From the NCBI RefSeq assembly GCF_021026375.1, contig NZ_JAJNDB010000001.1, positions 310,001 to 374,000 of the forward strand: 64,000 nt of DNA, given 5' to 3'. Shown in pieces: positions 32,783 through 41,817 of the stretch (positions are counted from its first letter, which is position 1; each line of letters begins with the position of its first letter). The stretch is from Actinomycetospora endophytica. GTDB lineage: Bacteria; Actinomycetota; Actinomycetes; Mycobacteriales; Pseudonocardiaceae. A model generated the notes under the pieces. It searched no databases. It saw nothing but the letters and a program-made list of their open reading frames with translations, and had not been told where the DNA came from. The position numbers and the translations under genes were made by a program.

Positions 32783-33097
32783 TCAGCCGTCGCGGACCAC
32801 GCCGAGGGTCGGCGCCGGCGCCCACGACGGCGCCTCGACGACGTCCGCGGAGTGCACCAACCGCGGACCGACCGGCTCCGCCGGGGCGCCGTCGTCGATG
32901 AACTCGAGGGCCTCGATCAGGGAGCGCAGCACCGCGCTCCGAGGGATGGCGCGGGAGATCCACACCTCGCGGGTGCCGGCGTCGGCGACCCACGCCGTCC
33001 GACCGTCGAGTGACTGCCAGTAGACGCTGACGCCGGCCTCGGCCAGCAACGGCAGGGCGGCCAGCGGATCCGGGCTGGAGGGTGACGTTGCGGTCAT
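32783..33097 (-). CDS. Hypothetical protein (104 aa)
   Basis: A small soluble protein from ATG 33097. A longer frame back to 33154 would add a Cys-containing stretch without a ribosome site. The middle (VYWQSLDGRTAWVADAGTRE, then ISRAIPRSAVLRSLIEALEF) suggests an alpha/beta fold, but no known domain is evident. It lies 96 bp downstream, in the same direction, of the SDR gene that ends at 33194, so it may be the last gene of that transcript. Confidence 0.55.
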   Translation of the reverse strand: MTATSPSSPDPLAALPLLAEAGVSVYWQSLDGRTAWVADAGTREVWISRAIPRSAVLRSLIEALEFIDDGAPAEPVGPRLVHSADVVEAPSWAPAPTLGVVRDG

Positions 33098-33193
33098 GTC
33101 CAGGCATCCGCAGCGGTCACGCGCCCGGATCGAAAGTTCGTACGACTGGCACACCGGGCCCCGCAGGAGGCGCAGCCCACTGGTCGATCAGGC

Positions 33194-33952
33194 TCAGGGC
33201 ACCCCGCCGTCGAGGCGCAGGATCGCACCGGTGCAGAACGACGCGTCGCGCGAGGCGAGGTAGCGCACGGCGCCGACGACCTCCTCCGGCTCACCGCAGC
33301 GGCCCAGCGCGAGGGTGCGCTCGAACCGGTCGAACGTGTCCGGGCTCCAGGCGGCCGAGATGTCGGTGCGGAACGGCCCGGCCTGCACCGCGTTGACCCG
33401 CACCGTCGGTCCGTAGGCGCGCGCGAGCCCCTCGGTGAGCGCGTTGAGCCCGGCCTTGGCGGCGGCGTAGGGCAGCTCCTCCGGCCCTGGACGGATCGCC
33501 GCGATCGAGCTGATGTTGACGATCGCCCCGCCGCCGTCGGCGACCATCCGGCTGCCGACCGCGGCCGAGAGCCGGAACGGGCCCTTGAGATTGACCCCGA
33601 CGACCTTGTCGAACAGCTCCTCCGACACCGCGTCCAACGACGGGTAGAGCGGCGAGAGCCCGGCGTTGTTGACCAGCACGTCGACCCGCCCGAACTCCGC
33701 GTAGGCCGCCTCGACCAGCGCGTCGCAGTCGGCCCACCGGGAGACGTTGGCCGCGACCGGCACCGCGCGGACGTCGTGCTCGGCCTCGATCTCGGTGGCC
33801 AGCGCGGTACAGGCGTCGAGCTTCCGGCTGGCGATCACGACGTGGTCGCCGTCCGCCGCGAACGCCCGGACCATCTCCCGCCCCATGCCGCGACTGCCGC
33901 CTGTCACGACGACGACCCGGCCACCGCCTCGTCCTGCCGCGTCCTCGGACAT
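33194..33952 (-). CDS. SDR family oxidoreductase
   Basis: A 252-residue classical short-chain dehydrogenase. TGGSRGMGREM binds the dinucleotide, and Ser-Arg-Lys after strand 2 (ASRKLD) indicates NADP(H). Further landmarks are NNAGLSPLYP, catalytic Ser in NISSIAAIRP and YAAAK. It resembles fabG-like or gluconate 5-dehydrogenase-like enzymes; the substrate is not decidable. It is 85 bp downstream of a second, unrelated SDR on the same strand. Confidence 0.87.
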   Translation of the reverse strand: MSEDAAGRGGGRVVVVTGGSRGMGREMVRAFAADGDHVVIASRKLDACTALATEIEAEHDVRAVPVAANVSRWADCDALVEAAYAEFGRVDVLVNNAGLSPLYPSLDAVSEELFDKVVGVNLKGPFRLSAAVGSRMVADGGGAIVNISSIAAIRPGPEELPYAAAKAGLNALTEGLARAYGPTVRVNAVQAGPFRTDISAAWSPDTFDRFERTLALGRCGEPEEVVGAVRYLASRDASFCTGAILRLDGGVP

Positions 33953-34037
33953 CTACCGCCTCCGTCGTCGTCGGCCGCCGGCATCCGGACGGCGGTGCGA
34001 TCTCCTCCGAGCCCACCACCGCCGCTCCGACGGCGCC

Positions 34038-34775
34038 TCAGCCCTGCGCCGTCGGGCGCACCACGATCTCCCCGACGTCGACACCGGGCGGCTGCTCCAG
34101 GGCGAACACGATCGCACGGGCGACGGCGTCGGGCGGCATCGCGATCTCGTCGCGCCGCTGGATCATGCCCTCCCGCACGGCGTCGTCGACGATCCCGCCG
34201 ACGAACTCGGTGTCGGTGAAGCCCGGGGACACCGCCGTGACGCGCAGCGTCGCGCCGGCCTCCTGACGCAGCCCCTCGCTGAGCGTCCGCACCGCGTTCT
34301 TCGTGGCGGCGTAGACGACCTGCCCGGGCACGATGCGCAGGCCCGCCGTCGAGACGACCGTGACGAACTGACCGTGCCCCTGCGCCCGGAACACCGGCAG
34401 CGCGGCCGCCACGCCGTGGAGCACCCCGCGCAGGTTGACGTCGATCATCTCGTCCCAGTCGTCGACGCGGAGGTCGTCGATCGGCGCCACCCGGCCCACC
34501 CCGGCGTTCCCGACGAGCGCGTCGAGCCGGCCGAACCGCTCCCGGGCGAGGTCGACGAGAGCAGCCAGGTCGGCCCGTCGTCGTACGTCGGTCACGACGG
34601 TGGCCGCCTCGCCTCCGGCGGCCCGCACCCGCTCGGCGACCCGCTCGAGCCGGTCCTCACGGCGGGCCCCGAGGACCACCCGGGCGCCGCGCTCCCCGAG
34701 CAGCACCGCCGTCGCCTCGCCGATCCCGCCGCTCGCGCCGGTGATCGCGACGACGGCCCCGGCGAGGTCCGTCAT
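34038..34775 (-). CDS. SDR family oxidoreductase, YdfG-like
   Basis: A 245-residue SDR with ITGASGGIGEATA, an LGARREDRLE segment (NADP preference), NAGVGRVAPIDD, Ser in VVSTAGLRIVPG and YAATK. The AVSPGFTDTEFV motif and C-terminal DAVARAIVFALEQPPGVDVG match the YdfG/serine-3-dehydrogenase-like group that reduces small ketones or 3-hydroxy acids. I prefer ATG 34775 over the in-frame GTG/ATG up to 34814 because the conserved fold begins three residues later. A 20-bp dyad lies 39 bp upstream. Confidence 0.86.
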   Translation of the reverse strand: MTDLAGAVVAITGASGGIGEATAVLLGERGARVVLGARREDRLERVAERVRAAGGEAATVVTDVRRRADLAALVDLARERFGRLDALVGNAGVGRVAPIDDLRVDDWDEMIDVNLRGVLHGVAAALPVFRAQGHGQFVTVVSTAGLRIVPGQVVYAATKNAVRTLSEGLRQEAGATLRVTAVSPGFTDTEFVGGIVDDAVREGMIQRRDEIAMPPDAVARAIVFALEQPPGVDVGEIVVRPTAQG

Positions 34776-34813
34776 GGCATCCGCATCTGTTCCGGTCACG
34801 GCCCCTCCAGACA

Positions 34814-34833
34814 ATGTGATTGCACCATCACAT
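34814..34833. promoter_or_regulatory. Operator-like dyad ATGTGAT-N6-ATCACAT
   Basis: A perfect 7-bp inverted repeat with a 6-nt spacer, in AT-rich DNA between the SDR gene and the divergent ltrA remnant. The TGTGA...TCACA spacing is 8, not the 6 of Crp/GlxR, so a MarR/TetR/GntR-type regulator is more likely. No candidate regulator gene is adjacent. Confidence 0.5.
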
Positions 34834-34906
34834 CAACGACCGTACGCCTTTCGCCCACGGCGGAGTCGTCTGGATTCCGTCCGCCCGCGCGGGCACGCTC
34901 GCCTGC

Positions 34907-35256
34907 GTGACGGCCGATCCCGGCGGCGCGGCACGGCCGGGCATCTGGCGACATCCGGTCCTGCGCACCGACGAGGACCAGGGCAGGCACCGGACGGTGT
35001 CCTGGCTCGAGCTCTTCGTCGACCTCGCCGTCGTCGTGGTGGTCTCGCGGGTCGCCGAGCACCTCGCCGAGGAGGTCGGCGACCACCTCGGGGTCGGCGT
35101 GCCGGCGGGCTTCGCGATCCAGTTCCTGGCGTGTTCTGGGTGTGGAACGGGTTCACCTACTACACCGAGCGGTTCGAGTCCGACGGCGTCGAGCAGCGCG
35201 GGCCGGCGGTGCCGGTCGTGTACGGCACCGGTGCGCTGCGCGCTCGTGAGCACTGA
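34907..35256 (+). pseudogene. Truncated, frameshifted low-temperature-requirement A (ltrA) gene
   Basis: GTG 34907 opens a typical LtrA start: RHRTVSWLELFVDLAVVVVV, then the first membrane helix and GFAIQFLA. At about 35130 the frame breaks; the next LtrA segment, FWVWNGFTYYTERFESDG, is in another frame. The coding then runs into hairpin repeat A at 35230, where it stops. Intact LtrA proteins have about 380-400 residues and many membrane helices, so about two thirds is lost. Deletion or rearrangement at the repeat is likely. Confidence 0.75.
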
Positions 35257-35303
35257 TTGACGCCAGAGCATCAATTACTGCTCACGAGCGCGAAGCGCAC
35301 CTA
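35230..35303. repeat. Hairpin repeat element, copy A
   Basis: A 74-bp inverted-repeat element (outer GGTGCGCT / AGCGCACC; inner CTCGTGAGCAC...GCTCACGAG; about 10-nt loop CGCCAGAGCA). It terminates the ltrA remnant on the left, and its right end supplies the TAG stop of the antiporter gene on the minus strand. Related copies are at 46857 and 55064. Confidence 0.85.
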
Positions 35304-36878
35304 CCGTTCCAGCATCGCCTCTTCGTGATCGAGCTCCCGGAGCATCTCGACGAAGATGCCGTCCTCGAGCCGCCCCTGGTCGCGGAAGCGCACGAACGTC
35401 TCCCGCTCGGCGGCGAGCATCTCGCGGCGCAGCCGGGAGAACGCGACCGTCGGCGCCTCCCCGACCTCCTCGAGTGGACGCCCGAGCCGCTCCCACGCCC
35501 CGTTCGCCCGCTGCTCGGCCCAGGAGCGCAGCTGGCTGGTGATGTGCTCCGGGGTGGTGTCCTCGGCGACCTCGTCGAGCCGGTGCATCGCGGCCTCCGC
35601 GGCGGCCTGCTTCGCGGCGGCCTCCTCGAGCGCGTCGTGCTGCGCGCCGGTGTCGTACACGCGCAGCTTCCGGATCAGCCAGGGCAGCGTCAGACCGTGG
35701 AGCAGCAGCGTTCCCACCGTCACGACGAACGCCAGGAAGATGATCACGTCGCGGCCGGCGACGGTGTCGGGCACCGCGAACGCCGCGGCGAGGGTGACCA
35801 CGCCCCGCATGCCCGACCACGAGATCACCGCCGGCACCCGCCACGGCAGGCGTTTCTCCCGCTGGCGCACCTTCGGGACCAGCCGCGTCAGGTACGTCGT
35901 CGGGAAGACCCAGACGATGCGGGCGAGCACCGTCGCGAGCAGGACGGCGAGCGCCGCCAGGAACACCGTGCCGAGCCCGGAGCGCAGCTCGTTCACGACC
36001 ACCACGAGCTGCAGCCCGATCAGCGCGAACACGAACGCCTCGAGGACGGTGTCGAGCCCGGCCCACACCGCCTGGTCCTGCAGCCGCGAGGCGAACCCGC
36101 TCTCGCTCGACTTGTGCCCCAGATACAACCCCGCCACGACGACGGCGAGCACCCCGGACGCGTGGACGGGGCCGGTGAAGTCCTCGGCCAGCACGTAGGT
36201 CGCGAAGGGGATGACGAGCCCGAGCGCGCTCTCCATCACCGCGTCGTTGAGCTTGAGCCGGATGCGGTGCACGAGCCAGCCGATCGCCGCACCGACGACG
36301 ACCCCGCCCGCCGCGGTCAGGACGAACTCGCCCAGCCCGGTCAGCACGCTCGGCGTCGCCGCCCCGACCCCCGCGGCCGCGAGGAAGATCCGCAGGAGTG
36401 TCAGGGCGGTGGCGTCGTTGAGCAGGCTCTCGCCCTCGAGGATCGCCATGACCCGACGCTGCAGGCCGAGGCGCCGGCCGATGGACGCGGCGGCGACGGC
36501 GTCGGGCGGGGCGACGATCGCGCCGAGGATCAGCGCGCTCACCAGCGGCAGCCCGGGCAGCAGCCACCACGCGACGATGCCGACGGCGAACGCGGTGAAC
36601 AGCACCAGCCCGACGGCGAGCAGCCCGATCGGCCGCAGGTTCTCCCGCAGCCGACGCGGTGAGCTCTGCAGACCCGCGGAGTAGAGCAGCGGCGCCAGGA
36701 CGAGCGGGAGCACCAGGTCGGGATCGAGGCGCACCTCGGGCATCCCCGGGATGAACGAGACGCCGAGGAACACGACGACGAGCGCGAGGGGCGGCGAGAC
36801 CCCCGCCTTGCGCGCCAGCACGGTCACCGCGAGGGCCCCGACGAGGACAGCCAGGAGGATCCCGAGCGATTCGTTCAC
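35301..36878 (-). CDS. CPA1-family Na+(K+)/H+ antiporter
   Basis: A 525-residue cation:proton antiporter with about 12 membrane helices over residues 5-410 and a soluble coiled C-terminal tail of about 110 residues. The ion-binding motif is LEGESLLNDATAL (Asn-Asp pair) in the fifth/sixth helix region, preceded by APPDAVAAASI; both are CPA1/NhaP hallmarks. It should exchange sodium or potassium for protons in pH and salt homeostasis. The start is ATG 36878. The stop TAG lies within the terminal bases of repeat element A. It is transcribed in the same direction as the AfsR-like regulator gene 39 bp upstream. Confidence 0.92.
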   Translation of the reverse strand: MNESLGILLAVLVGALAVTVLARKAGVSPPLALVVVFLGVSFIPGMPEVRLDPDLVLPLVLAPLLYSAGLQSSPRRLRENLRPIGLLAVGLVLFTAFAVGIVAWWLLPGLPLVSALILGAIVAPPDAVAAASIGRRLGLQRRVMAILEGESLLNDATALTLLRIFLAAAGVGAATPSVLTGLGEFVLTAAGGVVVGAAIGWLVHRIRLKLNDAVMESALGLVIPFATYVLAEDFTGPVHASGVLAVVVAGLYLGHKSSESGFASRLQDQAVWAGLDTVLEAFVFALIGLQLVVVVNELRSGLGTVFLAALAVLLATVLARIVWVFPTTYLTRLVPKVRQREKRLPWRVPAVISWSGMRGVVTLAAAFAVPDTVAGRDVIIFLAFVVTVGTLLLHGLTLPWLIRKLRVYDTGAQHDALEEAAAKQAAAEAAMHRLDEVAEDTTPEHITSQLRSWAEQRANGAWERLGRPLEEVGEAPTVAFSRLRREMLAAERETFVRFRDQGRLEDGIFVEMLRELDHEEAMLER

Positions 36879-36917
36879 GCAGTCCCTTTCCTCCGCACAC
36901 CGAACCGACGTCCGAGC

Positions 36918-39900
36918 CTAAGCCCAGTCGGCGCGGGTGCGGGCGATCCAGGTCGGCGCCTGGGCCCGCTCCTCGATCTCCAGCGCGCGCTCCCGATGCG
37001 CACGAGCGAGCCCCGCGTCGCCGAGGAGGCCGGCGAGCCGCCCCAGCCGGGAGGCCACCGAGCCGACGCCGAGCCCGACGGCCCACACCGCGATCTGCTC
37101 CGGGTACGGGGCCAGCACCCGGGCCAGTTGCTCGGCGCGGCGGCGGTCGCCGAGGTGGACCGCGACGTCGGCGCACAGCACCCAGGTCACCATCGTGCTG
37201 GCCTCGACGGTGAGGTCGCCGAGGTCGGGCGGGGCGAGCGCCTCGACGAGGGCGCCCGCCTCGTCGGGTCGGCCGCTCTCGGCGCACAGCACGGCGAGGG
37301 CGGCGTGGATGGACGGCAGTTCGGGCGACCCGGCGACGACCTGGCGCACCACCTCCTCCGCGTCGGCGACCCGGCCCTGGTCGCGGCGCAGCTGGAAGAG
37401 CTGGATCGCGTGGTAGAGCCGCGCGTCGGGCTGGCCGGTCGCCCGACCGGCCGCGGCCACCCGCTCGAGCAGGACCTCGGCCTCGGGATCGCCGCGCCGC
37501 AGCGCCCGGGCCACCCGCTGCAGGCCGGTCATCCACTCCAGCGTCGGCTGGCCGACCTCGGCGAGCAGTTCCTCCTCGGCGTCGAGACAGCGGTCGGCCT
37601 CGGCGGCGTCGCCCACCTCGACGGCGACGCGGAACCGCGTCCACCACGCGCGGTGCACCGCCACCGGGTCGCCGAGGCGGCGGGCGAGCTCGACGAGTTC
37701 TCCGGTCTCGGACAGCCGGGTCGCGAGGGTGTCCGGCCCGCCGATCGCGAACGGCCGCGCGACGAGGACGTCGGCGAGCACCTCGGGGTCCCCGAGCCGC
37801 CGCGCGATCGCCAGCGCCGCGTCGGAGAGGAACAGCCGCCGCGCGCGGTCGCCGGTGTGGAAGAGCTCGAGGGCCAGGACGGCGAGCAGGCGAGCGCGGG
37901 TCGGCGAGTCGGTCGGCCCGACGGCGTCCACGGCCGCCTCCAGCACGGCGACCCGTTCCCGGTCGGTGATGCCGAAGACCGAGGGCTTGCTGCCGGGGCT
38001 GTTCGCGATCGCGGCCCGCGCCAGGCCCTCGGTGTCCCCGAGCGTGCGCGCGTGCCCGGCCGCGGCCAGCAGCGTCTGACGGTGCGCGACGTCCCCGGCG
38101 CGGCGCTGCGCCTCCCCGAGGGCGATGAGCAGCCCGACCCTCGCCGGGTCGTCGCCCGCGTCGAGCAGGTCGACCGCCAGCCGGAGCCACGTGACCGCCT
38201 CGTCGTGGGCGAGCTGCGCGGCCGCCCGCTCACCCGCCGCCACCGCGTACGCCCGCGCCTTGCCGCGCTCCGCCGCGCCTCCCCCGGCCCGGGACCAGTG
38301 CGCCGCGAGCGCCGCGAGCTGGTCGGTGCCGACGGTCGGCTGCTGCTCCTCGATCGCCGCCGCGATCCGGCGGTGCCAGGACGCCAGGCGGGCCGCGGTG
38401 AGCGCGTCGAGCACCGTCGCGCGCACCAGGGCGTGTGCGAACCGGTAGCGGGGCGCCCGGTCCCCGACCTCGACGATCAGCCGGGCCTCACCCGCCTCCT
38501 CGAGGGCGTCGAGCACGGTGTCCTCGTCGTGCCCGCCTGCCGCGCGCACCACGGCCGGATCGAACTCCGGCCCGACGACGGCGGCGATGCGCAGCACCTC
38601 GACGGTCGCCTCGGCGAGCCGGGAGAGCCGCCGGCCCATCACCTCGCGCACGCCGTCGGGCAGCCCGACCGCCTCGAGGTGCAGCCGCGCGTCCGGGCTG
38701 CGCAGCGACCCGGTCTCGGTCAGGTGGCGCAGCACCTCGAGCACGAAGAACGGCACGCCTTCGGTCTCGGCGTGGATCGCCCGCGCCAGGGCCGCGTCGA
38801 CCGGCGAGTCCTCGGGAGCCGCACCGTGCAGCAGCTCAGCGACGGCGGACTCGCCCAGCCCGTCGAGGTGCATCCGCTCCACCCCGGGCTGGCGGCGCAG
38901 GTCGGCGAGCAGCGCGGTCAGCGGGTGGCCCCGGCCGGTCTCGGTGTCGCGGTAGGTCGCGACGACGACGAGCCCGGTCGTCAGCGGGGACCGGGTCACG
39001 TGGCGCAGCAGCTGCAGCGTCGGTCGGGCCGCCCAGTGCAGGTCGTCGAGCAGCAGCAGGACCCGGGAGCCCTCCCCCGCCGCCGCCAGCCAGGACGCGA
39101 CGGCCTCGAACAGCCGGTGCCGCTCGGTCTCGGGGTCGGCCCGCAACGGCGGGTCGAGGTCGCCCAGCAGCTCGGCGATCTCGGGGACGAGCCGGGCGAG
39201 CTCGCCGGGCCGGCTGCCGAGCGCGGTGCGCAGCAACTCCGGCGTTCCGCGAGCCACCTGGTCGCGCAGCGCCTCCACGAACGGCTGGTACGGCACGCCG
39301 AGGTCCTCGTCGCAGCGCCCCGCGAGCACCGGCGCCTCCCGGGCGGCGCGCTCGGCCAGCTCCGCGGCGAGCCGCGTCTTGCCCACCCCGGGCTCGCCGG
39401 CGAGCAGGACCAGCCGGGCCCCGAGCGCCCCGGCCGCGTCCCACACCGACTCGAGCCGCGACAGCTCGCCGCCGCGCCCGACGAAGTCGCCGCCCCGCTC
39501 TGCGAGGAGCGCCGCGGCCGGAGCGACGGGGGCGGCCCGGGCCGCTGTCTGGGCCCTGATCGTCACCGGTGCATCCGACGGCAGGCCCGGGTCCAGCGTC
39601 GGGTCCTGGCGCAGCACCGCCGCATGCAGCCGGACCAGCGCCGCGCTCGGGTCGATGCCGAGCTCCTCGCCGAGGTGGTGGCGCAGGTCGTCATAGGCGC
39701 GCAGTGCGTCGACCTGCCGGCCCGACCGGTAGAGCGCGGTCATCTGCTGCGCCCGCAGCCGCTCGCGCACCGGGTGGGCGCGGACCAGCCCGTCGAGCTC
39801 GCCGACCAGCTCACCGTGCCGCCCGCACGCGAGGTCGGCCTCGATCCGCTCCTCGAGTGCGCCGAGCCGGTCCTCCTCGAGCCGGGCCGCCTCGGAGCGG

Positions 39901-40340
39901 ATCACCGGCGAGTCCAGCGCGTCCCCGAGCAGCGGACCGCGCCACAGGTCCAGGGCGGCGCGGAACGTCCGCGCGGCCGTCGCCGGGTCCGACGCCGACT
40001 CCGCACGGCCGCGGGCGACGAGCCCGCAGAACCGTCGGGCGTCCACCGCGTCCGCGTCGACGGCCAGCAGGTAGCCGGGGGCCCGGGTCACGAGCAGCCC
40101 GTCGGCGTCGGAGGCGCGCAGGGCGCGGCGCAACCGGGACACGTGGACCCGCAGCGCGTGCGGCCAGCCCTCCGGCATCCGCTCGCCCCAGAGCTCGCCC
40201 GCCAGCCGCGCCGCGGGCACCACGGCGTCCGGCGCCAGCAGCAGGACGGCGAGCAGCGCGCGCTCGCGCGCGCCCCCCAGCTCCGCCGGACGCCCCTGGT
40301 CGTCCACGGCCTCCAGCGGGCCGAGCACCCGGAACTCCAT
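36918..40340 (-). CDS. AfsR/SARP-type regulator: OmpR-like DNA-binding, BTAD, AAA ATPase and TPR domains
   Basis: A 1140-residue regulator. Residues 1-95 form an OmpR-like winged helix (MEFRVLGPLEAVDDQGRPAE; ALRVHVSRLRRALRA), and residues 100-245 a bacterial transcriptional activator (BTAD) domain. An AAA/NB-ARC-like ATPase follows, with Walker A LAGEPGVGKTR near residues 314-323 and Walker B LLLLDDLHWA. The rest is a long TPR-like region. Such proteins activate specialised-metabolism or membrane-associated genes in response to phosphorylation or ligand. The adjacent SnoaL-like gene at 40524 is divergent and could be a target, as could the antiporter downstream (inference). Confidence 0.9.
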   Translation of the reverse strand: MEFRVLGPLEAVDDQGRPAELGGARERALLAVLLLAPDAVVPAARLAGELWGERMPEGWPHALRVHVSRLRRALRASDADGLLVTRAPGYLLAVDADAVDARRFCGLVARGRAESASDPATAARTFRAALDLWRGPLLGDALDSPVIRSEAARLEEDRLGALEERIEADLACGRHGELVGELDGLVRAHPVRERLRAQQMTALYRSGRQVDALRAYDDLRHHLGEELGIDPSAALVRLHAAVLRQDPTLDPGLPSDAPVTIRAQTAARAAPVAPAAALLAERGGDFVGRGGELSRLESVWDAAGALGARLVLLAGEPGVGKTRLAAELAERAAREAPVLAGRCDEDLGVPYQPFVEALRDQVARGTPELLRTALGSRPGELARLVPEIAELLGDLDPPLRADPETERHRLFEAVASWLAAAGEGSRVLLLLDDLHWAARPTLQLLRHVTRSPLTTGLVVVATYRDTETGRGHPLTALLADLRRQPGVERMHLDGLGESAVAELLHGAAPEDSPVDAALARAIHAETEGVPFFVLEVLRHLTETGSLRSPDARLHLEAVGLPDGVREVMGRRLSRLAEATVEVLRIAAVVGPEFDPAVVRAAGGHDEDTVLDALEEAGEARLIVEVGDRAPRYRFAHALVRATVLDALTAARLASWHRRIAAAIEEQQPTVGTDQLAALAAHWSRAGGGAAERGKARAYAVAAGERAAAQLAHDEAVTWLRLAVDLLDAGDDPARVGLLIALGEAQRRAGDVAHRQTLLAAAGHARTLGDTEGLARAAIANSPGSKPSVFGITDRERVAVLEAAVDAVGPTDSPTRARLLAVLALELFHTGDRARRLFLSDAALAIARRLGDPEVLADVLVARPFAIGGPDTLATRLSETGELVELARRLGDPVAVHRAWWTRFRVAVEVGDAAEADRCLDAEEELLAEVGQPTLEWMTGLQRVARALRRGDPEAEVLLERVAAAGRATGQPDARLYHAIQLFQLRRDQGRVADAEEVVRQVVAGSPELPSIHAALAVLCAESGRPDEAGALVEALAPPDLGDLTVEASTMVTWVLCADVAVHLGDRRRAEQLARVLAPYPEQIAVWAVGLGVGSVASRLGRLAGLLGDAGLARAHRERALEIEERAQAPTWIARTRADWA

Positions 40341-40523
40341 GCGCGGCCCCCCGGTCGCAACCGGCTACCCCACCGGCACGACGAGCCTGCCACGGTTCAC
40401 CCCTCCGGGGTACGGGTCACATGGGTCGGTGACTCCCTGGTGACCCGGCCCGCTACCCGGTGACGGCACCGTCGTCGTCGCACGGTCCCGACGACGGGGC
40501 CACGACGCCCAGGGAGCCACCCC

Positions 40524-40970
40524 ATGACCACCGCCACCGACAACGCCACCACCGTCGCGACCGTCTACCAGGCCTTCGGCTCCGGCGACGTCCCGACGCT
40601 CATGGGCCTGATCGCGGAGAACGTCCGCTGGGAGTCCGACTGGGAGGACAACTTCGCCCAGCGCGCCGGCGGCCCGGCCTTCTACAAGCCGTTCCACGGC
40701 CGCGACCAGCTCGACGGCTTCTTCGAGGCGATGGGCGCGAACACCTTCCACCAGCTCGAGGTCCGCGACGTCATCGCCGACGGCGACCGCGCCGTCGCCC
40801 GCGTGGCGCTCGAGTACACGCTGCCCAGCGGCGGGCGCTACCGCGACGAGCAGCTCCACCTGTGGACGTTCGACGCCGACGGCAAGATCATCGCGATCCG
40901 CCACTTCCTCGACACCGCGAAGCTGCTCGCGGCGACCCGGGGCGAGGACACCACGGCGGGACGGTCGTGA
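40524..40970 (+). CDS. SnoaL-like/NTF2-like protein
   Basis: A 148-residue cone-shaped NTF2-like fold, recognised from VYQAFGSGDVPTLMGLIAEN, the WESDWEDN strand, YKPFHGRDQLDGFFEAM and a closing HLWTFDADGKIIAIRHFLDT. Family members include ketosteroid-isomerase-like and polyketide cyclase-like proteins; the substrate is unknown. It is divergent from the AfsR-like regulator, with 183 bp between start codons containing GGGTCAC/GTGACC-type half sites, consistent with local regulation. Confidence 0.85.
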   Translation: MTTATDNATTVATVYQAFGSGDVPTLMGLIAENVRWESDWEDNFAQRAGGPAFYKPFHGRDQLDGFFEAMGANTFHQLEVRDVIADGDRAVARVALEYTLPSGGRYRDEQLHLWTFDADGKIIAIRHFLDTAKLLAATRGEDTTAGRS

Positions 40971-41021
40971 GGACCCGCCCCTGGCCGCGGCTGCCCCGGG
41001 CGCCCGAGCTCGACCGCGACC

Positions 41022-41660
41022 TCACCGACGGTAGCTGCCGGCCGTGTGGTTCTCCGGGATGCGAGTCGTGCCGAACAGCTTCTCGCGGAAGGTCCCCGGG
41101 GCGTACTCGGTCTTGTAGCGACCCCGCTCCTGGAGGATCGGGATCACCAGGTCGATGAACTTCTCGTAGGTCTCGTGGGCGACGATGCGGGCGATGTTGA
41201 ACCCGTCCAGGTCGGTCTCGTCCATCCAGCGGATGAGCTCGTCCGCCACGTGGGTCGCGCTGCCGACCAGGGCCATGTTGGTCCCGCACAGCGCCTTCTC
41301 CTCGAGCACCTGACGGAGGGTCCACTGGTTGTGGCGGGTGAACATCTCCAGTGCCGACCGGTTGGCGTCGTTCTCCCTCGTAGACGATCGGCTCGTCGAG
41401 CGGGTACTGCGAGAGGTCGATGCCCATGATCCCGGACATCGTGGAGAGCAGGCCCTCGAGGCTCGACCAGCGCAGGTAGCCGTCGTAGGTGGCCCGGGCG
41501 AGCTCGTCGGTCTCGTCGACGAACACCGAGACGCCGGCGAAGAACTTCACCGAGTCCCGGGAGCGGCCGACGGCCTCGAGCTCCTTGGTCATCGTGGCGA
41601 TCTTGTCGCGGACGATCTCACCCGCCAGCTGCGCGGGCAGGCCGGGACCCGCCAGGTGCC
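41022..41660 (-). pseudogene. Decayed NtaA/DszA-type LLM monooxygenase
   Basis: Only the C-terminal half of a flavin monooxygenase of the NtaA/SnaA/DszA family remains. It reads LAGEIVRDKIATMTKELEAVG, GLLSTMSGIMGIDLSQYPLD, then a frame break at about 41385-41392 (GAGGGAG, one G too many), then ALEMFTRHNQWTLRQVLEEK and the family ending PILQERGRYKTEYAPGTFRE. The N-terminal barrel is missing; at about 41660 the sequence changes to an unrelated plus-strand fragment (see 41660-41754). Not functional. Confidence 0.72.
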
Positions 41661-41754
41661 CGGTGCGGGCCGCGCGCTCGCCGTCAACTCCGGCGGCTGG
41701 ATGGGCGACGACTACGCGACCTCCGTCGCCACCCTGCTGACCACCGCCGGCTGA
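41660..41754 (+). pseudogene. 3' end fragment of an unidentified gene
   Basis: Plus-strand codons ending at TGA 41754 read RALAVNSGGWMGDDYATSVA and TLLTTAG, which looks like a coherent protein C-terminus but has no start and no upstream continuation (the preceding DNA belongs to the decayed monooxygenase). I cannot name the family. It probably marks a deletion junction. Confidence 0.35.
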
Positions 41755-41817
41755 CCTCTGTCCTCCGGGCGTGCCCCGGCGCAGGATGAGGCTTCCCCAC
41801 CGACCACGGGAGGCTCC

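Noticed and set aside
34814..34833. Crp/GlxR site at ATGTGAT-N6-ATCACAT
   Set aside because: The TGTGA to TCACA spacing is 8, not 6, so it is recorded only as an unassigned operator-like dyad.
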